Shown here: piece after piece, positions 11,501 through 23,064 of the stretch | Layout: the number at the start of each line of letters is the position of its first letter | Numbering within the stretch: the first letter of the stretch is position 1 | Source of the DNA: Coffea arabica | Taxonomy: Eukaryota; Streptophyta; Magnoliopsida; Gentianales; Rubiaceae | NCBI RefSeq assembly: GCF_036785885.1 | Contig: NC_092323.1 | Span: 8,192,501-8,256,500, forward strand | Reading direction: 5' to 3' | Length of the DNA: 64,000 bases | Made by a program: the position numbers and the translations under genes | Notes under the pieces: model-generated | What the model was told of the DNA's origin: nothing | What the model saw: only the letters and a program-made list of their open reading frames with translations | The model's database searches: none

Positions 11501-14500
11501 GTTTACTATATTGTCAGGAGCCACTGCACAGAACAATACTTCTGTAGCAAATTTTCAGAATTCAGTGCCTGGGAATCCTGTAGTCTCCGTGCCTGCTACT
11601 AATCTAAATATTGGAATGGACTTGTGGAATCCATCTTCTGCAGCTTCTGGAGCCATGAAGATGCGTCCAAATCCTGGTGTCTCACCTGCTGTTGTTCCTG
11701 GCATGATGACTGACCAGTGGATTCAGGTGTGAATCTTTCAAGTTCTGTCCATCTCATTGTGCGTCCCATTTTAATAAGTGATTGAAATATAGTCTTATCT
11801 GAATTAGTTACTGCTTAGTTAGTTTCCAATTATGGAATTGGTGGGTTTTGAAAATTGCTTTGGAACCAAAAATGAGTTGAAAAGCATGAATGTCCTTGGG
11901 TTATTTATTGCTTGTGCTACCTAATATCTAATTTTTTTAATGGTTTTAGGGAATTCTTAATGAGACAATAAAAATAGATTCTTTCCGTTGAATCTTGCTG
12001 TGTTTTTTGTCCAAAGATGAAATTCTTAATGATCTTACTGTCTTATGTATTTGCAATTTTTGTCAAGTACTTAAACTTTTGCTTGTAAGCTAATTTTCTT
12101 CAAGTTTGAATAGAGTCAAACCCGATCAAAGTATCCCCTCCAAAATCTAGATTTGATGATTAACTAACTTAATTGGCTATAGTGGTTGACAGCTGTCTGA
12201 AGTAAAATAAACATAAATTAGTAAAATATTTTGTAGTTTGATAAATCCTCCTACTATGTATGGTAAAATCCATATAATACCATTAACTTGTTTGATTTGA
12301 TTAGATCCCGAGTACATATTTTTTTGTTGATTTTCTTCCAGATTAAATGATAGTTAAACTTTCAATATAAAATTTGATACAGTTGGAGGGTTCACGGCAT
12401 CACACTTAGAATTTTATGATACTTGATTCTGGGTTGTTATCTTAAACTATCTGATTGACAGTTCTATGAACTTAAACTTGCTCTTAAAAGCGCTCTAATG
12501 CCCAAATTATTGCTCGAGAGTGTCTAGTTAGAGTTTTGTTTCAGTTACAGGTGTCTCTTATGTTATTACCATTTCCTTTTCATAGTTTAACATTTTTCTT
12601 CAGGATTATATTTCTATTTTCCTTTTTGGCTCAGCTATCAATGCATTATAGATAAGATTATCCATCGTATATTTGAGAGGTTCAATATTAGTTGTTTGCA
12701 CAATTTGGGACTATAAAGATCATAGACCTATATATTATTCTGAACATTTTGTAGTCATGACCTTTCACTTCACAGGATGAGCGAGAGTTGAAAAGACAGA
12801 AGCGAAAGCAATCTAATCGTGAGTCTGCCCGGAGATCAAGATTACGCAAACAGGTATGTATCTCAAGTTTTATGGCCATAAAATACATTTTCCAACATTT
12901 CTTTGTCATTGCCTTATTGATTCATGATGACACCTCATCTCCTTCAGCTCTTCTATTTGTATTGAGCACATATTACTGTGTTTTCACAAAATTTAGTTAC
13001 TTTTCCATGTTATGATTCTATGTGCTATGTGATACTTGTAAAAATGTGTAGATTTCACATTGGGTTTCGGATGAATGTAAATAATTTTATGCACATATGC
13101 TTTCCATTTAATTTAGATAGACCACAAAACACTCATGTTGTTTCCTGAGCGAATGTATATGCAAAATGAGCCACTATTCTCTATCTGTTTGTACTTATGA
13201 GGATTTATCTCCTTTTACTACTCCTTAGCTGTTAGCTCTAGGTCCTATTAATACTATATCCACTTTTCTGTCACAGTTACCAAGCTGATGTAGATTAAAA
13301 AAAAAAAATTGTGTCCCTCTACTGTTGTCAACCCCTCGAGGAGGTCATAAAAGAGCTGACCTTGAAATGAAGAGCTTTTGCAGGTTGTAGGTGGATTTTC
13401 GGGTGAATGGTCTTTTTGTATTGAGAATGTATAATACCTTTTGCAAGGAGATACTGCTATTCTTTTATTTTCTTGTGTTTTGACTTAGGACACCTCTAGT
13501 CCTTGGCAGAGGGACTTGAGTAGCTAACCATGAAAAGTATTGCTACAGCTGTACAGCCTGGAAATGATCTTTTAGTTACTGTGAGATTTTTCTTGTGGAA
13601 GTTATTTTTTGAAATTTTACGAGTCATTGAAGTGGGTTTCATCTGAAGGGAAGCAAAAGAGTGTTTTGTGATTATGATGAGATGAGCTCATGAGGTTTCT
13701 TAAGTTTGCCAAAATGTTAGAGATTGTTGGAATGATAATAATCTTGCTTAGGAAAAGATTTTAAAAGGTTTTTCTTCAGGAAAAGTGGGAAACAATTTAG
13801 AGGAAATATCTTACTAGGTTAATATGCATGGTTGCTTAGTTATAAGAAGATGGGTTGACTGTAACAAGAGCTCATTGAGATGCCTTGTAATGGCGCAAAG
13901 ACAGTTGTACTCCACTTGCTCATAGTGTCCTCTTATTTGATAAACTTGGGAAGAAGCAATTGGTGCATCATTTCACCTAAAAGGGTGATTTTCATTATTT
14001 GGAGGAATTAATACACTAACATTTATTTATATATGTCAGACGACTTTAAACTGTTTCTTCAAACTGTAATGTTACTTTGATGTGTCTTATTCTGAATCAT
14101 GGTGCTTTTCCTATTCTGCAAGCAACCAAGATAACAACCCTAGGATGCTGCACCTCTTGTACTGAGGACAATTAAGAGGAAAATTTCTCTAGATTTCTTA
14201 ACATGTAAAGTGAACTACGAATTACTGAATATTTAAGTCAGAAGGAGATCTTTTGATTGTTCTGCTTCAAATACTTGTTATTATCATTGATTCTCTTCTT
14301 TGACAATTTCTGAGATTAATTGCCTAAACTGAACAGATTTCCTGTATAAATTGTTTTTAACTGATGACAATTTCCTATTCTCACTAGGCTGAGTGCGAAG
14401 AGTTGCAGCAGAGAGTCGAGTCACTGAACAGTGAAAATCGTGCACTTAGGGATGAGCTACAAAAGGTTTCTGAGGAATGCGAGAAGCTTACATCCGAAAA

Positions 14501-14846
14501 TAACTCTATTAAGGTTGGTAAAATCACCTTCATGAAGTTTAAGATGTTTATATCGTGTTGTATCTGTCGCTCGCCACTAGTTATTTCATGCAACAACTGT
14601 TTTCAGCACAGTATTCTACATTGTGCTTTCCGTTCTGGATGTTTATGTCTCAGTTTATTAACACGTCTATTTCCTGGCTGCACCTATGGCCTCTTCGCCC
14701 ACAAAACTGTTCCATTGCTGCCTATGATGGATTTGCTGCTGAAACAGGAGGAGTTGACTAGGTTGTGTGGACCAGAGGCAGTAGCTAAATTAGAGAGCAG
14801 TAGCATCACCCAACTTGAGACAAATGGTGATGAAGATGACCATTGA
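8575..14846 (+). CDS. G-box-binding bZIP transcription factor (GBF type)
   Basis: Coding exons are 10203-10262, 10362-10409, 10512-10598, 10718-10804, 10948-11123, 11252-11306, 11390-11438, 11518-11726, 12776-12853, 14388-14513 and 14748-14846. They sum to 1074 bases (357 residues). A non-coding first exon (about 8575-8656, CT-rich) is inferred, spliced to 10114. The N-terminal third is the proline-rich multifunctional mosaic region of GBFs (TPFFASTVASP-like, YPGGVYAHP). A Ser/Gly/acidic stretch (SGSEGSSDGSDEN) and a DLWNPS segment follow. The basic region RKQSNRESARRSRLRKQ (about residues 267-283) has the invariant Asn and Arg, and a leucine zipper runs to about residue 330. GBF proteins bind CACGTG as homo- or heterodimers in the nucleus, mainly in light and ABA responses. 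The order matches the GBF3/CPRF1 type; I do not assign an exact orthologue. Confidence 0.9.
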
Positions 14847-15964
14847 GAGAAGTGATTTCAGATAAAGTGACTCAGTTTATAATTTGCCCGGAAGGAAATT
14901 ATGCAAAGTACCTGAGAAATTTATTACTCTAGGGTTGATTAGGTAAAGAATGTTTGGTTTCTACTAATTATACAGTTTAACCATATCTCAGTTGTAACTG
15001 TATCATTATACTGTCGAATTCCGACATGAGCTCAGTTTGTGCTCAGTTTGGTGTACTAGTAGTCAATTGGAGAAATAGAAGAAAGAGTAGTTTTTGGGTG
15101 ATTCTGTCGTCCATTTAAAGTTTTGTTTTCCCAGTTATATGCAATTTGATAATGCACAACTATTTCCAGCATAGTTCGGATGGGTGGAGACGTTGCATAC
15201 TTTGGTTTTATTATGTGGTCTTTGAAGGAGAAACTAGACAGCTGCAAGGCTCCTTCACCTGAAGTTCCAAATGGAAGAGGGTCGTTCGATTCTGATTGGA
15301 CTGTCAAAAACTTTGGGTTGATTCTAGTGGCAATCTAGTTTAAAGCTGTCTCAGAATTGCACATGTCTATGAGGCTTTGTGACTGATAGATTCCGAAGAT
15401 TGCCGGTTTTCGTTAAAAGGTCTAATGCTTTATGGTGAAAATGACAATCATCTTTTGAGGTGAATTAAAAGGATGTCAGAGGTGTGGTATGCAAAAGTTA
15501 CAAGATGTCAAAGCGGTTAACAAATGCATTCTGAAATTGAAGAGAGAAGAAGTTTTGAGAGTTAATAATATACTTGATGCAATTATGATAGCATTCAAGT
15601 CTTTTCATTTCATTCTTTAGCATTTGCAGCTTATAAGTGAAGTGAGTGGGTTCTTGGCCTCAGACATCAGTCAGTATATACGACAGTTCTTGCTGAAAAA
15701 CAAAAACAGTTAAAAACAGACAATGCTCAAAGCAAAGTGAAAGAAAGAAATACAAGTAGTAAACCAAAGGTAAGCTACATAAGCTAAAGCACAGGCATAA
15801 GCTACATAAGCTATACCTAAACCAAAGGTAATCCCAAGTTAAATTACATTGTACCCTTACCCAAATTACTAGTTTCATCACATGCTTCTACTTAATTTAA
15901 TCCCCCATCATCAGGTTTAAAAACTGCCGCTTATTCTACTAAGTTGTTGCTAGTATGCTTGCTG
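14847..15964. other. Convergent intergenic region between the bZIP and GRAS genes
   Basis: It holds the 3' UTRs of two genes pointing at each other, about 1.1 kb in total. A short near-repeat (AAGCTACATAAGCTA-like) lies at about 15770-15835. Nothing else is recognised. Confidence 0.5.
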
Positions 15965-17626
15965 CTAATACCTCCATGCTGACGTGGCAACGAGGGCCCT
16001 CTCATGCCAGCAAAGCAGCATCTCCGCCTGTCTCCTCGCCACGTGGAACCCCCTCACCTGTACTCTCCTTATCAAACACTCGGCTTGGAAGTCAGCAAAC
16101 TGGCTCAGCGCCACCGGCCTCAGACCGGCCGCCACAAAAGCCTCCCTCCACGGAGCTCCACGGCGGCCGGCCACCCCGACCGCCTCCAGGATCTTTGGAT
16201 AAATGACAAAACTCTCCATTTTATTCATCCAATCATCGGCACCCCCACCACCGTTCGCAGCCTCCAAGGACTCCAACAGCGTCGAGTAAAACTCCAGCCC
16301 GTCTATCAAAGTCTGCCTGAAAGACATCGTTCCGAACCCGATTAACCCTTCGCAATCCAAATGCACCACGACATGCGGCGAAACGCGGCGTAGATCGCTC
16401 AAGAATCCTGTCCCGACGCGCCGAAAAATAGTTGGAGATAAAAGAATAGCAACCTTCTCACCCTCCATGAATTTGATAGCTTTAAAGGAACAAAACTCAA
16501 ATGTACGTACTAAAACGAAGTCCAAATCGAAGCCGATATTGAGTTCTCTCGCGAACTGAGAAAGATTTTCTCTGATCAACTTAGACTCCATTGCATACTC
16601 CTCTCCGACCACAGCGGTAATCCTGAGAACCGGCGGGGCTGCTTTGCGCAACTCGGCTTTATCAGCTAGCTCTTTCATGAAGGAAGCCCAGTGGCCTCCG
16701 AGGCCGATGTCGAAGTCGATGACGTGGATGAGCATGGAGCCATCAACAGCTTCGAGGACGGCTTGGTTGGCCGTGAAGCTGGAGAACATGGGTACAGGGG
16801 AGATGTTGGAGAAGGCCTTATGGGCTTTGATGCTCTGGATAACCTCGGAAGAAGTGGATGGCTGAGTTAGACGGGTTGACCCGGTGAGTAGGGTTTGCAG
16901 AGCTTCCTTGAAGTAGAAGGCAGCTCGTTGGAGTGGCTTCCCTGTTGGACCTCGGAGGCGTTGGTTGAGCCGTCCCAGTATCACGTGAGTCAGGTGAAGC
17001 GAGTTGGTCTCAAAGCACTCGGCGAGTCGGATGAGTTCGTCGACGTAATCAAACCCTAGATTCCAGTCGAGACTGGTATTGTGATGATGAGTATCATGAG
17101 AGAGCCCGACAGAGTTGATGGAGCTATCGTTGAAAGACGACGGGTACGTAGAGATATCGGGGAGGGTGAAGTCGGAAGGGACAAAGAGAGTAGAATCAAA
17201 GGAGTTATGAGTCGGGGGAAACTCGGGAAGATTTTGGAACTGAACTTGAGACCCGCTTGGTGTGAGGGAATGACTAAAGGTAGTAGGTCTGGAAGTAGGG
17301 GTTGAATTAGAATCTTCAGGCAAGCCCAATTCTCTCATCAAAGAATCCCAGTCTTCTTCGAAATGATTCAGCACATGATCCTCCAGCTGAAGACCTGTGT
17401 CGTCCCAGACGGTGGAAATATCGGTATTTGAGGACGGAATTTCGGTGACTGGACTCGGACTTTGTCGGAGCTCGAGAACTGATTTTGGCTCGTAGCCCAG
17501 AAAAGTGTTGCTGTTGGTGGAGGTGGTGGTGGTGGTGGTGCGGAGGTCGTTGTTGTTGTCGTTGCAATTCACTTGTTTCGTTGAGTTCAATATTGATGGC
17601 TGATTTTGAATAAAGGGCACTTTCAT
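15965..17626 (-). CDS. SCL15: GRAS-domain transcription regulator, SCL15/HAM4 type
   Basis: A single uninterrupted frame encodes 553 residues, typical of intronless GRAS genes. The N-terminus is low-complexity (a Thr run around residues 30-36 from a GGT-type microsatellite). Next comes EDWDSLMRELGL (about residues 91-102), a segment I recall in the HAIRY MERISTEM group, where Arabidopsis SCL15 has a near-identical version. The GRAS domain follows: first leucine-rich part (LIRLAECFETN, ILGRLNQRLRGPTGKPLQ), the VHIID core as LIHVIDFDIGLGGHW, the PFYRE region, and a C-terminal SAW motif (WREAFVAAGLRPVALSQFAD, ending in SAWRY). HAM proteins act in the nucleus, maintain undifferentiated meristem cells and partner with WUSCHEL-type factors; SCL15 has been linked to silencing of seed genes in seedlings. 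The miR171 site used by other HAM genes is present only in eroded form (separate entry). Confidence 0.9.
   Translation of the reverse strand: MKVPFIQNQPSILNSTKQVNCNDNNNDLRTTTTTTSTNSNTFLGYEPKSVLELRQSPSPVTEIPSSNTDISTVWDDTGLQLEDHVLNHFEEDWDSLMRELGLPEDSNSTPTSRPTTFSHSLTPSGSQVQFQNLPEFPPTHNSFDSTLFVPSDFTLPDISTYPSSFNDSSINSVGLSHDTHHHNTSLDWNLGFDYVDELIRLAECFETNSLHLTHVILGRLNQRLRGPTGKPLQRAAFYFKEALQTLLTGSTRLTQPSTSSEVIQSIKAHKAFSNISPVPMFSSFTANQAVLEAVDGSMLIHVIDFDIGLGGHWASFMKELADKAELRKAAPPVLRITAVVGEEYAMESKLIRENLSQFARELNIGFDLDFVLVRTFEFCSFKAIKFMEGEKVAILLSPTIFRRVGTGFLSDLRRVSPHVVVHLDCEGLIGFGTMSFRQTLIDGLEFYSTLLESLEAANGGGGADDWMNKMESFVIYPKILEAVGVAGRRGAPWREAFVAAGLRPVALSQFADFQAECLIRRVQVRGFHVARRQAEMLLCWHERALVATSAWRY
16962..16982 (-). 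promoter_or_regulatory. Degenerate miR171 target-like site
   Basis: On the minus strand this 21-base site reads GATACTGGGACGGCTCAACC plus a final A. Compared with the classical miR171 target of HAM genes it has four differences (site positions 5, 9, 10 and 19) and codes for ILGRLN instead of ILARLN. Arabidopsis SCL15/HAM4 is known to lack miR171 control. I infer that regulation here is lost or weak. Confidence 0.55.
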
Positions 17627-17704
17627 TTCTCGGTAAGAAGAAGAGGATAATAAAAGTCACCAAGAACGCCTAAGTAAGAAAATAAATCTCTCTTTCTCCC
17701 TCTC

Positions 17705-17712
17705 TATATATA
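17705..17712 (-). promoter_or_regulatory. TATA box candidate of the SCL15-type gene
   Basis: TATATATA on the minus strand lies about 80 bases before the start codon. That would allow a short pyrimidine-rich leader (TTTCTC repeats) starting near 17675. No experimental start is available. Confidence 0.45.
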
Positions 17713-20700
17713 CTATAAGATATCTGTACGGCTCTGTTTAGCCTGTACTATGTGTGTTTGTTTGGTTGGCTTGTTCAGTTTTTGTAATGTTGAAGTTAGA
17801 AATGTGTGGGAAAAATGAAGAGCTAGAGGGAAGGAGGGGGAGGGAGGGGGGGGCCTTTTGGAGGTTATGATTGTGGGCTTTTTATAAACTATCTTTGTTT
17901 GGTTTGCGTGCGTGCGTGCGTGCGGTCGTGGGTGCATGAGAAGTATGGGATGATGAGGGTTATGGGGTGGGATAGAGATGAGAGAATGTTGGATTGATAT
18001 TGGAGTGGGGAGTGGAGAGTCATGGAAGGCATAACAGACATGTATATGTGGACAATACATGAAGAAAAGGGACACGAGTCAGAAGATTGATGAGGGAGTT
18101 GATTGGATTGATCTATCTTTCGGAAGCTTCTTGTTCAAGTCTCCAAAGCCATTGTATACTCCTTTGAAGTTGAGGTGATGAGTAACCTTTTTTTGATTCT
18201 CGGCGTTCAGATTTTAACTTGGTTTTTCCTCTACTTTTGCTTTCTAACTTATCTTTTTGGTTTCTGGCTCTGGCAATAGGCCTTTCTTGTGGTGCAATGT
18301 CATTTACTAGTATTTTCTTGACGTAGAAAGGGCTGTCACGCCTTTGCATTACACTACTAGTAGTAGTATTTAGAACCAGTGGTTGTGTATACTCCACGGA
18401 AGGAAAAACAACTGAAAAGGAAGAGTTGATGGCTCTTTCTGTTTCTGGCTTCCATCCTGTCAATTCGAGAAAGGCATATGTTTTAGTGGAGGTCTGGCTG
18501 TATTGATGGTCTGGCATATGGGAGCTGAAATGGGCTGCGAAAATTGCTAAAAAAGAACAAGAAGAACTTGAGTTCTTGATTTATTGTTGGCGTTTTTGAC
18601 TTCTCTAAAGAGCATTGTACAACGAACGATGGAATTCCGAAACTATTTAAGATGAACTAGTAGCTGCTTCGTTTTTGTTTAATAAAGTGCTAATAAACAA
18701 GGGTGATGCACATAGCTAGCTAGAGACAATTGAATCCAGAAGCCAATTCTCGAAATTGTTGGTTTTGTTCATCGTTTAGCTGACCTTCGTCTTAGTCTTT
18801 TTGGACTTTTGAGGATCCTGAATGTCTCCTAGTGGCCAGTGACCACATCTTGCACAGTTCTCCTTACTTTCTGCGAGGGTAATTCACTATTCTCACTCTT
18901 TTCTTTCCTTACAACTTACAACTTACGCAGACTAATTGCATTATGGGCAGTGGGAACCTCTGGACTGGAAGAAACCCTGCCTGAAAAGTCCAACCCCATG
19001 ACATAACCCAAAGGTTGCCTAACCATACATTGTACAATGCGAACCACCCAGCTTTAGCTAGCTCTGTGACTACCAGAAAGGAATTACATCCCTTTTTGAA
19101 CTGCAGATCAAGGTTTGAATCCTACTTATAGTTAAAAAAATTTTGGTATCATTTAAAACTTTGGTCTAGCCCAATCTATATAGTCCCTGATACAGTCTTT
19201 TAGATCAATACAATTTTTTTAGACTTTCCCTACCTACCTGTAGATAGTTTCTTTAAAAAAAGCTTTTCCTTCCCTGTAGATAATTTCTTTAAACTTCCTC
19301 TTCTTGTAAAATAAAATAGATTAAGTTATAGGAATCCTTAATATAGTTTCTTTAAAATTTCCCTTTTTTAGAATAAAACAGATTAAATTATAGGAATGGT
19401 ATTGTAGCAAAAAAAAAAAAAAAAGAAGACAAAAAATACATTGTATAATGCAGATTACTCGCTCCACAAGCAATTCACCATTACAAGGTATCGATTATGC
19501 TCTTTTAGACGCTCTGTTTTTTTACCTCTCGTCGACTTCTAATAGCAAAAGAAAATGCTACTATCTTATTCGTCGGAACTTAAGAATTTGGTATACAATG
19601 CAAACTAGTTCATTATTGATCACTATATATTATTTATACTAGTTTAGGATAGAATACAACGTCCATTTACAAAGCCAAAGATTTGGGGGATGTGGAATGG
19701 AACAGAATTTGAACTTTACTAGTAATTAATCAAAAGTTTGAACACTTTTTCTTTTTCTTTGTGCTGGCTTTCCATTTCTTTTTGACGGTGAGTTGTCTAT
19801 GATTCCATGCCGGTCGAAATTCTCTATTTCTTAGTGACTCCGGACACATGCAGAGATCCTAGTGGCTATCACTAATTTTTTTTTTTTTTTTGGTAAATTT
19901 AATGTAGACTACTTACCTCAGACTTGAGATGATCCGTGAGATCATCCTTGCCTTTCTCTAGAACAAGAACAAATCTTTCCTCATTAATTTCTTAAAACAA
20001 CTGCGGGAGGATCTTGCATGCATGCGTTCTTTTGTGAATCGCATGCATGCTATCAGGTCAAGGTTAGTAAATGATGGGCGCGGAGAATAAAGAGTCAGTA
20101 GCATGAGCAAAAACAAGAGAAGCACACCTCCAGTCAAATTTGCATGTTAATTAATGCCTGAAAGTGTGTTCGTGATTCACCGATTGCTCAGGTAAATTAA
20201 AAAGAAGTGGCTTGGAGAATGGAACCATTTTGAAGTGTCGTAGGATTCAGAGAAGAAAAGATCAAGATTCGGGAGATCAAATGTAGATCGTTGGATGATA
20301 CTGGACATTTAGCATCTAAGAATTTGTGTGTGTGACTGGTGAGACGATCAGACGCAATTATGCAGACATGCTCACTCAATCCTCTTGATGGAGGAGGTAC
20401 CTATATTCCAAAACCTGAAAAAGCCATTTATGAGGAAAGCTAAGCTTCTTCTGATATATTCCTTTTGACATAATTCAAGAAAAGATGACCTCTCCCCATG
20501 ACAGAGACTAAACATTGACCTGATTGGCCTTACCTGACCCTACCAAATTGGACCCATTTGCTTCTTTTGTCTGCAATGCCATGCCATGCTGATCCATCTC
20601 ACGTATATGTTCTATATATGATTGTAATCCGGCCCCTCAACTTCTTACTTCTTCCCTGCAATTTCTCTGCTCAGAAGAAATCCTGATCAAATTGCCCAGA

Positions 20701-22792
20701 GGGGATGTGGAAAGCAACTAAATCTGGCGGCTAAGACAGGGAATATGTTCTGCTGGTTATAATGCAATTAACAAACACACCACACCCATGACTCTTCCTC
20801 CCAACTATATCTGGACCTTCGTTTTTGCTTTGAACTTTAGTGGAAAAGCACGCATGAATAAAAGATGGTTAGAGGTCTTTCTTTAACAAGCAGAAATTGT
20901 TTTAAAATTGCGTAAAGGCAAAAAAAAAAAAAAATGTAGTATATGCTGCAATATTTAAAAAGGTTGTCTTGTCTTAATCAAACCAATGTGTTTCATTAAC
21001 AATTCTTGCCATCTCATCTTTCAGATTTTACTTTCAATATATTAATATAATATCGTTGATTTGAAGTGTGAACACTGATAGATGTTAATTAATAGAGTAT
21101 ATTAAGAATTATAACACAAGCTAGCTAGCTTTGTACGAAATCCTTTTAAGATTATCATGCTTAACTTTTCTTCCAATAATTACCTTTCTGTGTCACCCAG
21201 AAACAACTAGCTAGCTAACCCCTTTTCCAGTTGCTTCATACATTGGCCTACCTACAAACAATTGCTCAGGAAGACAACAGCACATACTCTATATGTTTTT
21301 CTCTCTTTTTTTTTTTTGGGTCTGTATATGTTATGTTTAATAGCTAGCTTAATAATGCATCTATGTATGTTTTTAGTTATCAGAATCGTCGGTCACAATT
21401 TTTAGTTACGACAAAAATTAAATGGACGGCGAGATGTTCCGGAAAAAAAATTAATAGTATATAAAGATAAAGTAGAACTTGCGATTATGATTTTGATTCT
21501 GATAACTCCAGACCTCTGGTGTCCTTATCAAGAAGAAGGTCAAACCGCAGCCTTTCTGCAGTTTCTTTAGTTTGAAACGGCACCAACATTTCAAAGGACT
21601 TGTGCACCAACAATTTGCCACTTTTAATTTCTGGGCTTCTTCTTCTTCTTCTTCCTCCTCCTCCTCCTCTTTGTTAGGAGTATTATTTTTTACATATGCA
21701 TTCCTGTTGGTTGGGGAAATGCTAGTTCTTACTAATCACTCTTTTTATTTGAATACATGCAGTTTTCATATTCGAATAAACAGCAGAAATGTTGATCGAT
21801 GGACTTGGAAACTGCAGCTTGGCATGCTATTGCTATAGGACATCCATGCTGCACAAAGTTACGGAAGAAAGAAGCAACGCGACATTTCATTGTGATGGTG
21901 ATTAAAGCATCTATCATTTGGAATATATGTCAAAAATTACACCAACTTTATAAATATGACGTAATGGCAGCTACCCGATAGCAAATTATATTCTCCTCTC
22001 AAGTTAACTCGTGATAAAAAGCAAACCCCACGCACGTTATGTTGTTATTCACAGCCAAATGATTGCAATCAGAAATCACATCTTTTTTCCTTTCTTCAAC
22101 CCAAATATTAATGGCTTTGAAGTTGATAATATAATAATTAAACGTATTCTGACAATTTTAATTAAGAATAATCTCAATTTCTTCCCATTTTGTCATGCGA
22201 ACAACAAAGAATGGACACCGTCATAGACCTTGGAAGTTAGATAACGAAATTTTTTGTTGGTGTTGGTGCATTCGCTGGCTAAATGATTGATCGATCATGT
22301 CAGAATTGAGCGTCTAGGAACTTCCTTCAAAAATGTTTCCGCTCATTCAAGATCACTTAAATATGCCACCAAATCAAATCTGTTGTTGGTCAAGAAAACT
22401 CGAAATTAATCCACCGTATGGGAGACACAAAGAATACAAATGCTCTCCAATAATACGACCAAAGTCAAGTACTTAGGAGCTAAGTTTCTAACAAGTACAC
22501 GGGACACACGCGGTGGAAAAGAAAGGAGGAACGGAGCCTTGTAGGTCACAAAAGATGGTTGGGTTGAGATTCTGATCGGCACCATTCATGTAAAGATTGT
22601 CACTCACCATTTAGCCAACTCCCACACAAAAGAATTTTTTTTTTTTTAAATAAAAAATAAAAATAAAAAAAAAGGGGCAAAGCCAAAAAGAGTTGAAACA
22701 GTGGAGTGGAGTGGAGGTGGATTGGCCATGACATTAGGGTATCTATCTCCTCCTTCTATCCCTGCTGTCCTTCCAATAAGCAAGCACCATGA
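17713..22792. other. Large intergenic region without a recognised gene
   Basis: About 5 kb with no supported gene. A 134-codon minus-strand frame at 18113-18517 matches no family I know and is not claimed. Visible sequence features are a GTGC-type microsatellite at about 17905-17925, imperfect repeats around 19300-19400 (TAGATTAAGTTATAGGAAT and a near copy), clustered CATGCATGC motifs near 20017-20050, and poly-A/T runs. Confidence 0.5.
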
Positions 22793-23064
22793 AACCAGCC
22801 ATATGTTTGTTGCTTTAGTGATCCATAAGGAAGTGCTATCCCGCCCCTCCTGGGCAGCTCGTTTGGTCACGACAGCTCCTTGGAAGTCGTTGTCCAGCTC
22901 CCCCATCAGGGATCGAGTCCTAGGGTTACCGTGTTCGGGGGGAAGGGGCCTCTCCTCCCGGGTCGGAGTGGGATTAGTCGGGCCCCGTAAGGATTGATCC
23001 AAACACCCACTCCGTCAGAAAAAAAAAAAAAAAAAAAAAAAAAAGGGAACCAGCCATATGCTTG
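22793..23064 (+). mobile_element. tRNA-derived SINE with poly-A tail and flanking target duplication
   Basis: The body is about 22810-23047. It has a box A-like segment (GGCAGCTCGTTTGGTCACG, about 22853-22871) and a box B match (GGATCGAGTCC, 22910-22920), as in RNA polymerase III promoters of tRNA-derived SINEs. A GC-rich body and a tail of about 26 A (23019-23044) follow. Matching 17-base sequences AACCAGCCATATGTTTG (22793-22809) and AACCAGCCATATGCTTG (23048-23064) differ by one base and form the target duplication. About 45 bases lie between the 5' duplication and box A, more than usual, so the exact 5' end is uncertain. The GC-rich body contrasts with the AT-rich surroundings. Confidence 0.7.

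Noticed and set aside
15955-17305. Several plus-strand open frames across the SCL15-type gene
   Set aside because: They lie opposite a complete GRAS coding region with all its motifs and are antisense shadows of GC-rich coding DNA.
18113-18517. 134-codon minus-strand frame upstream of the SCL15-type gene
   Set aside because: No family recognised, composition like surrounding DNA, no splice or promoter support.
19060-19140. Box B-like GGTTTGAATCC with a weak box A-like TAGCTCTGTGACTA
   Set aside because: Could be a SINE relic, but there is no tail, duplication or tRNA fold, so it was not listed.
20010-20055. CATGCATGC clusters as possible RY regulatory elements
   Set aside because: They are more than 4 kb from the globulin start codon, with other DNA between, so no link to a gene can be claimed.
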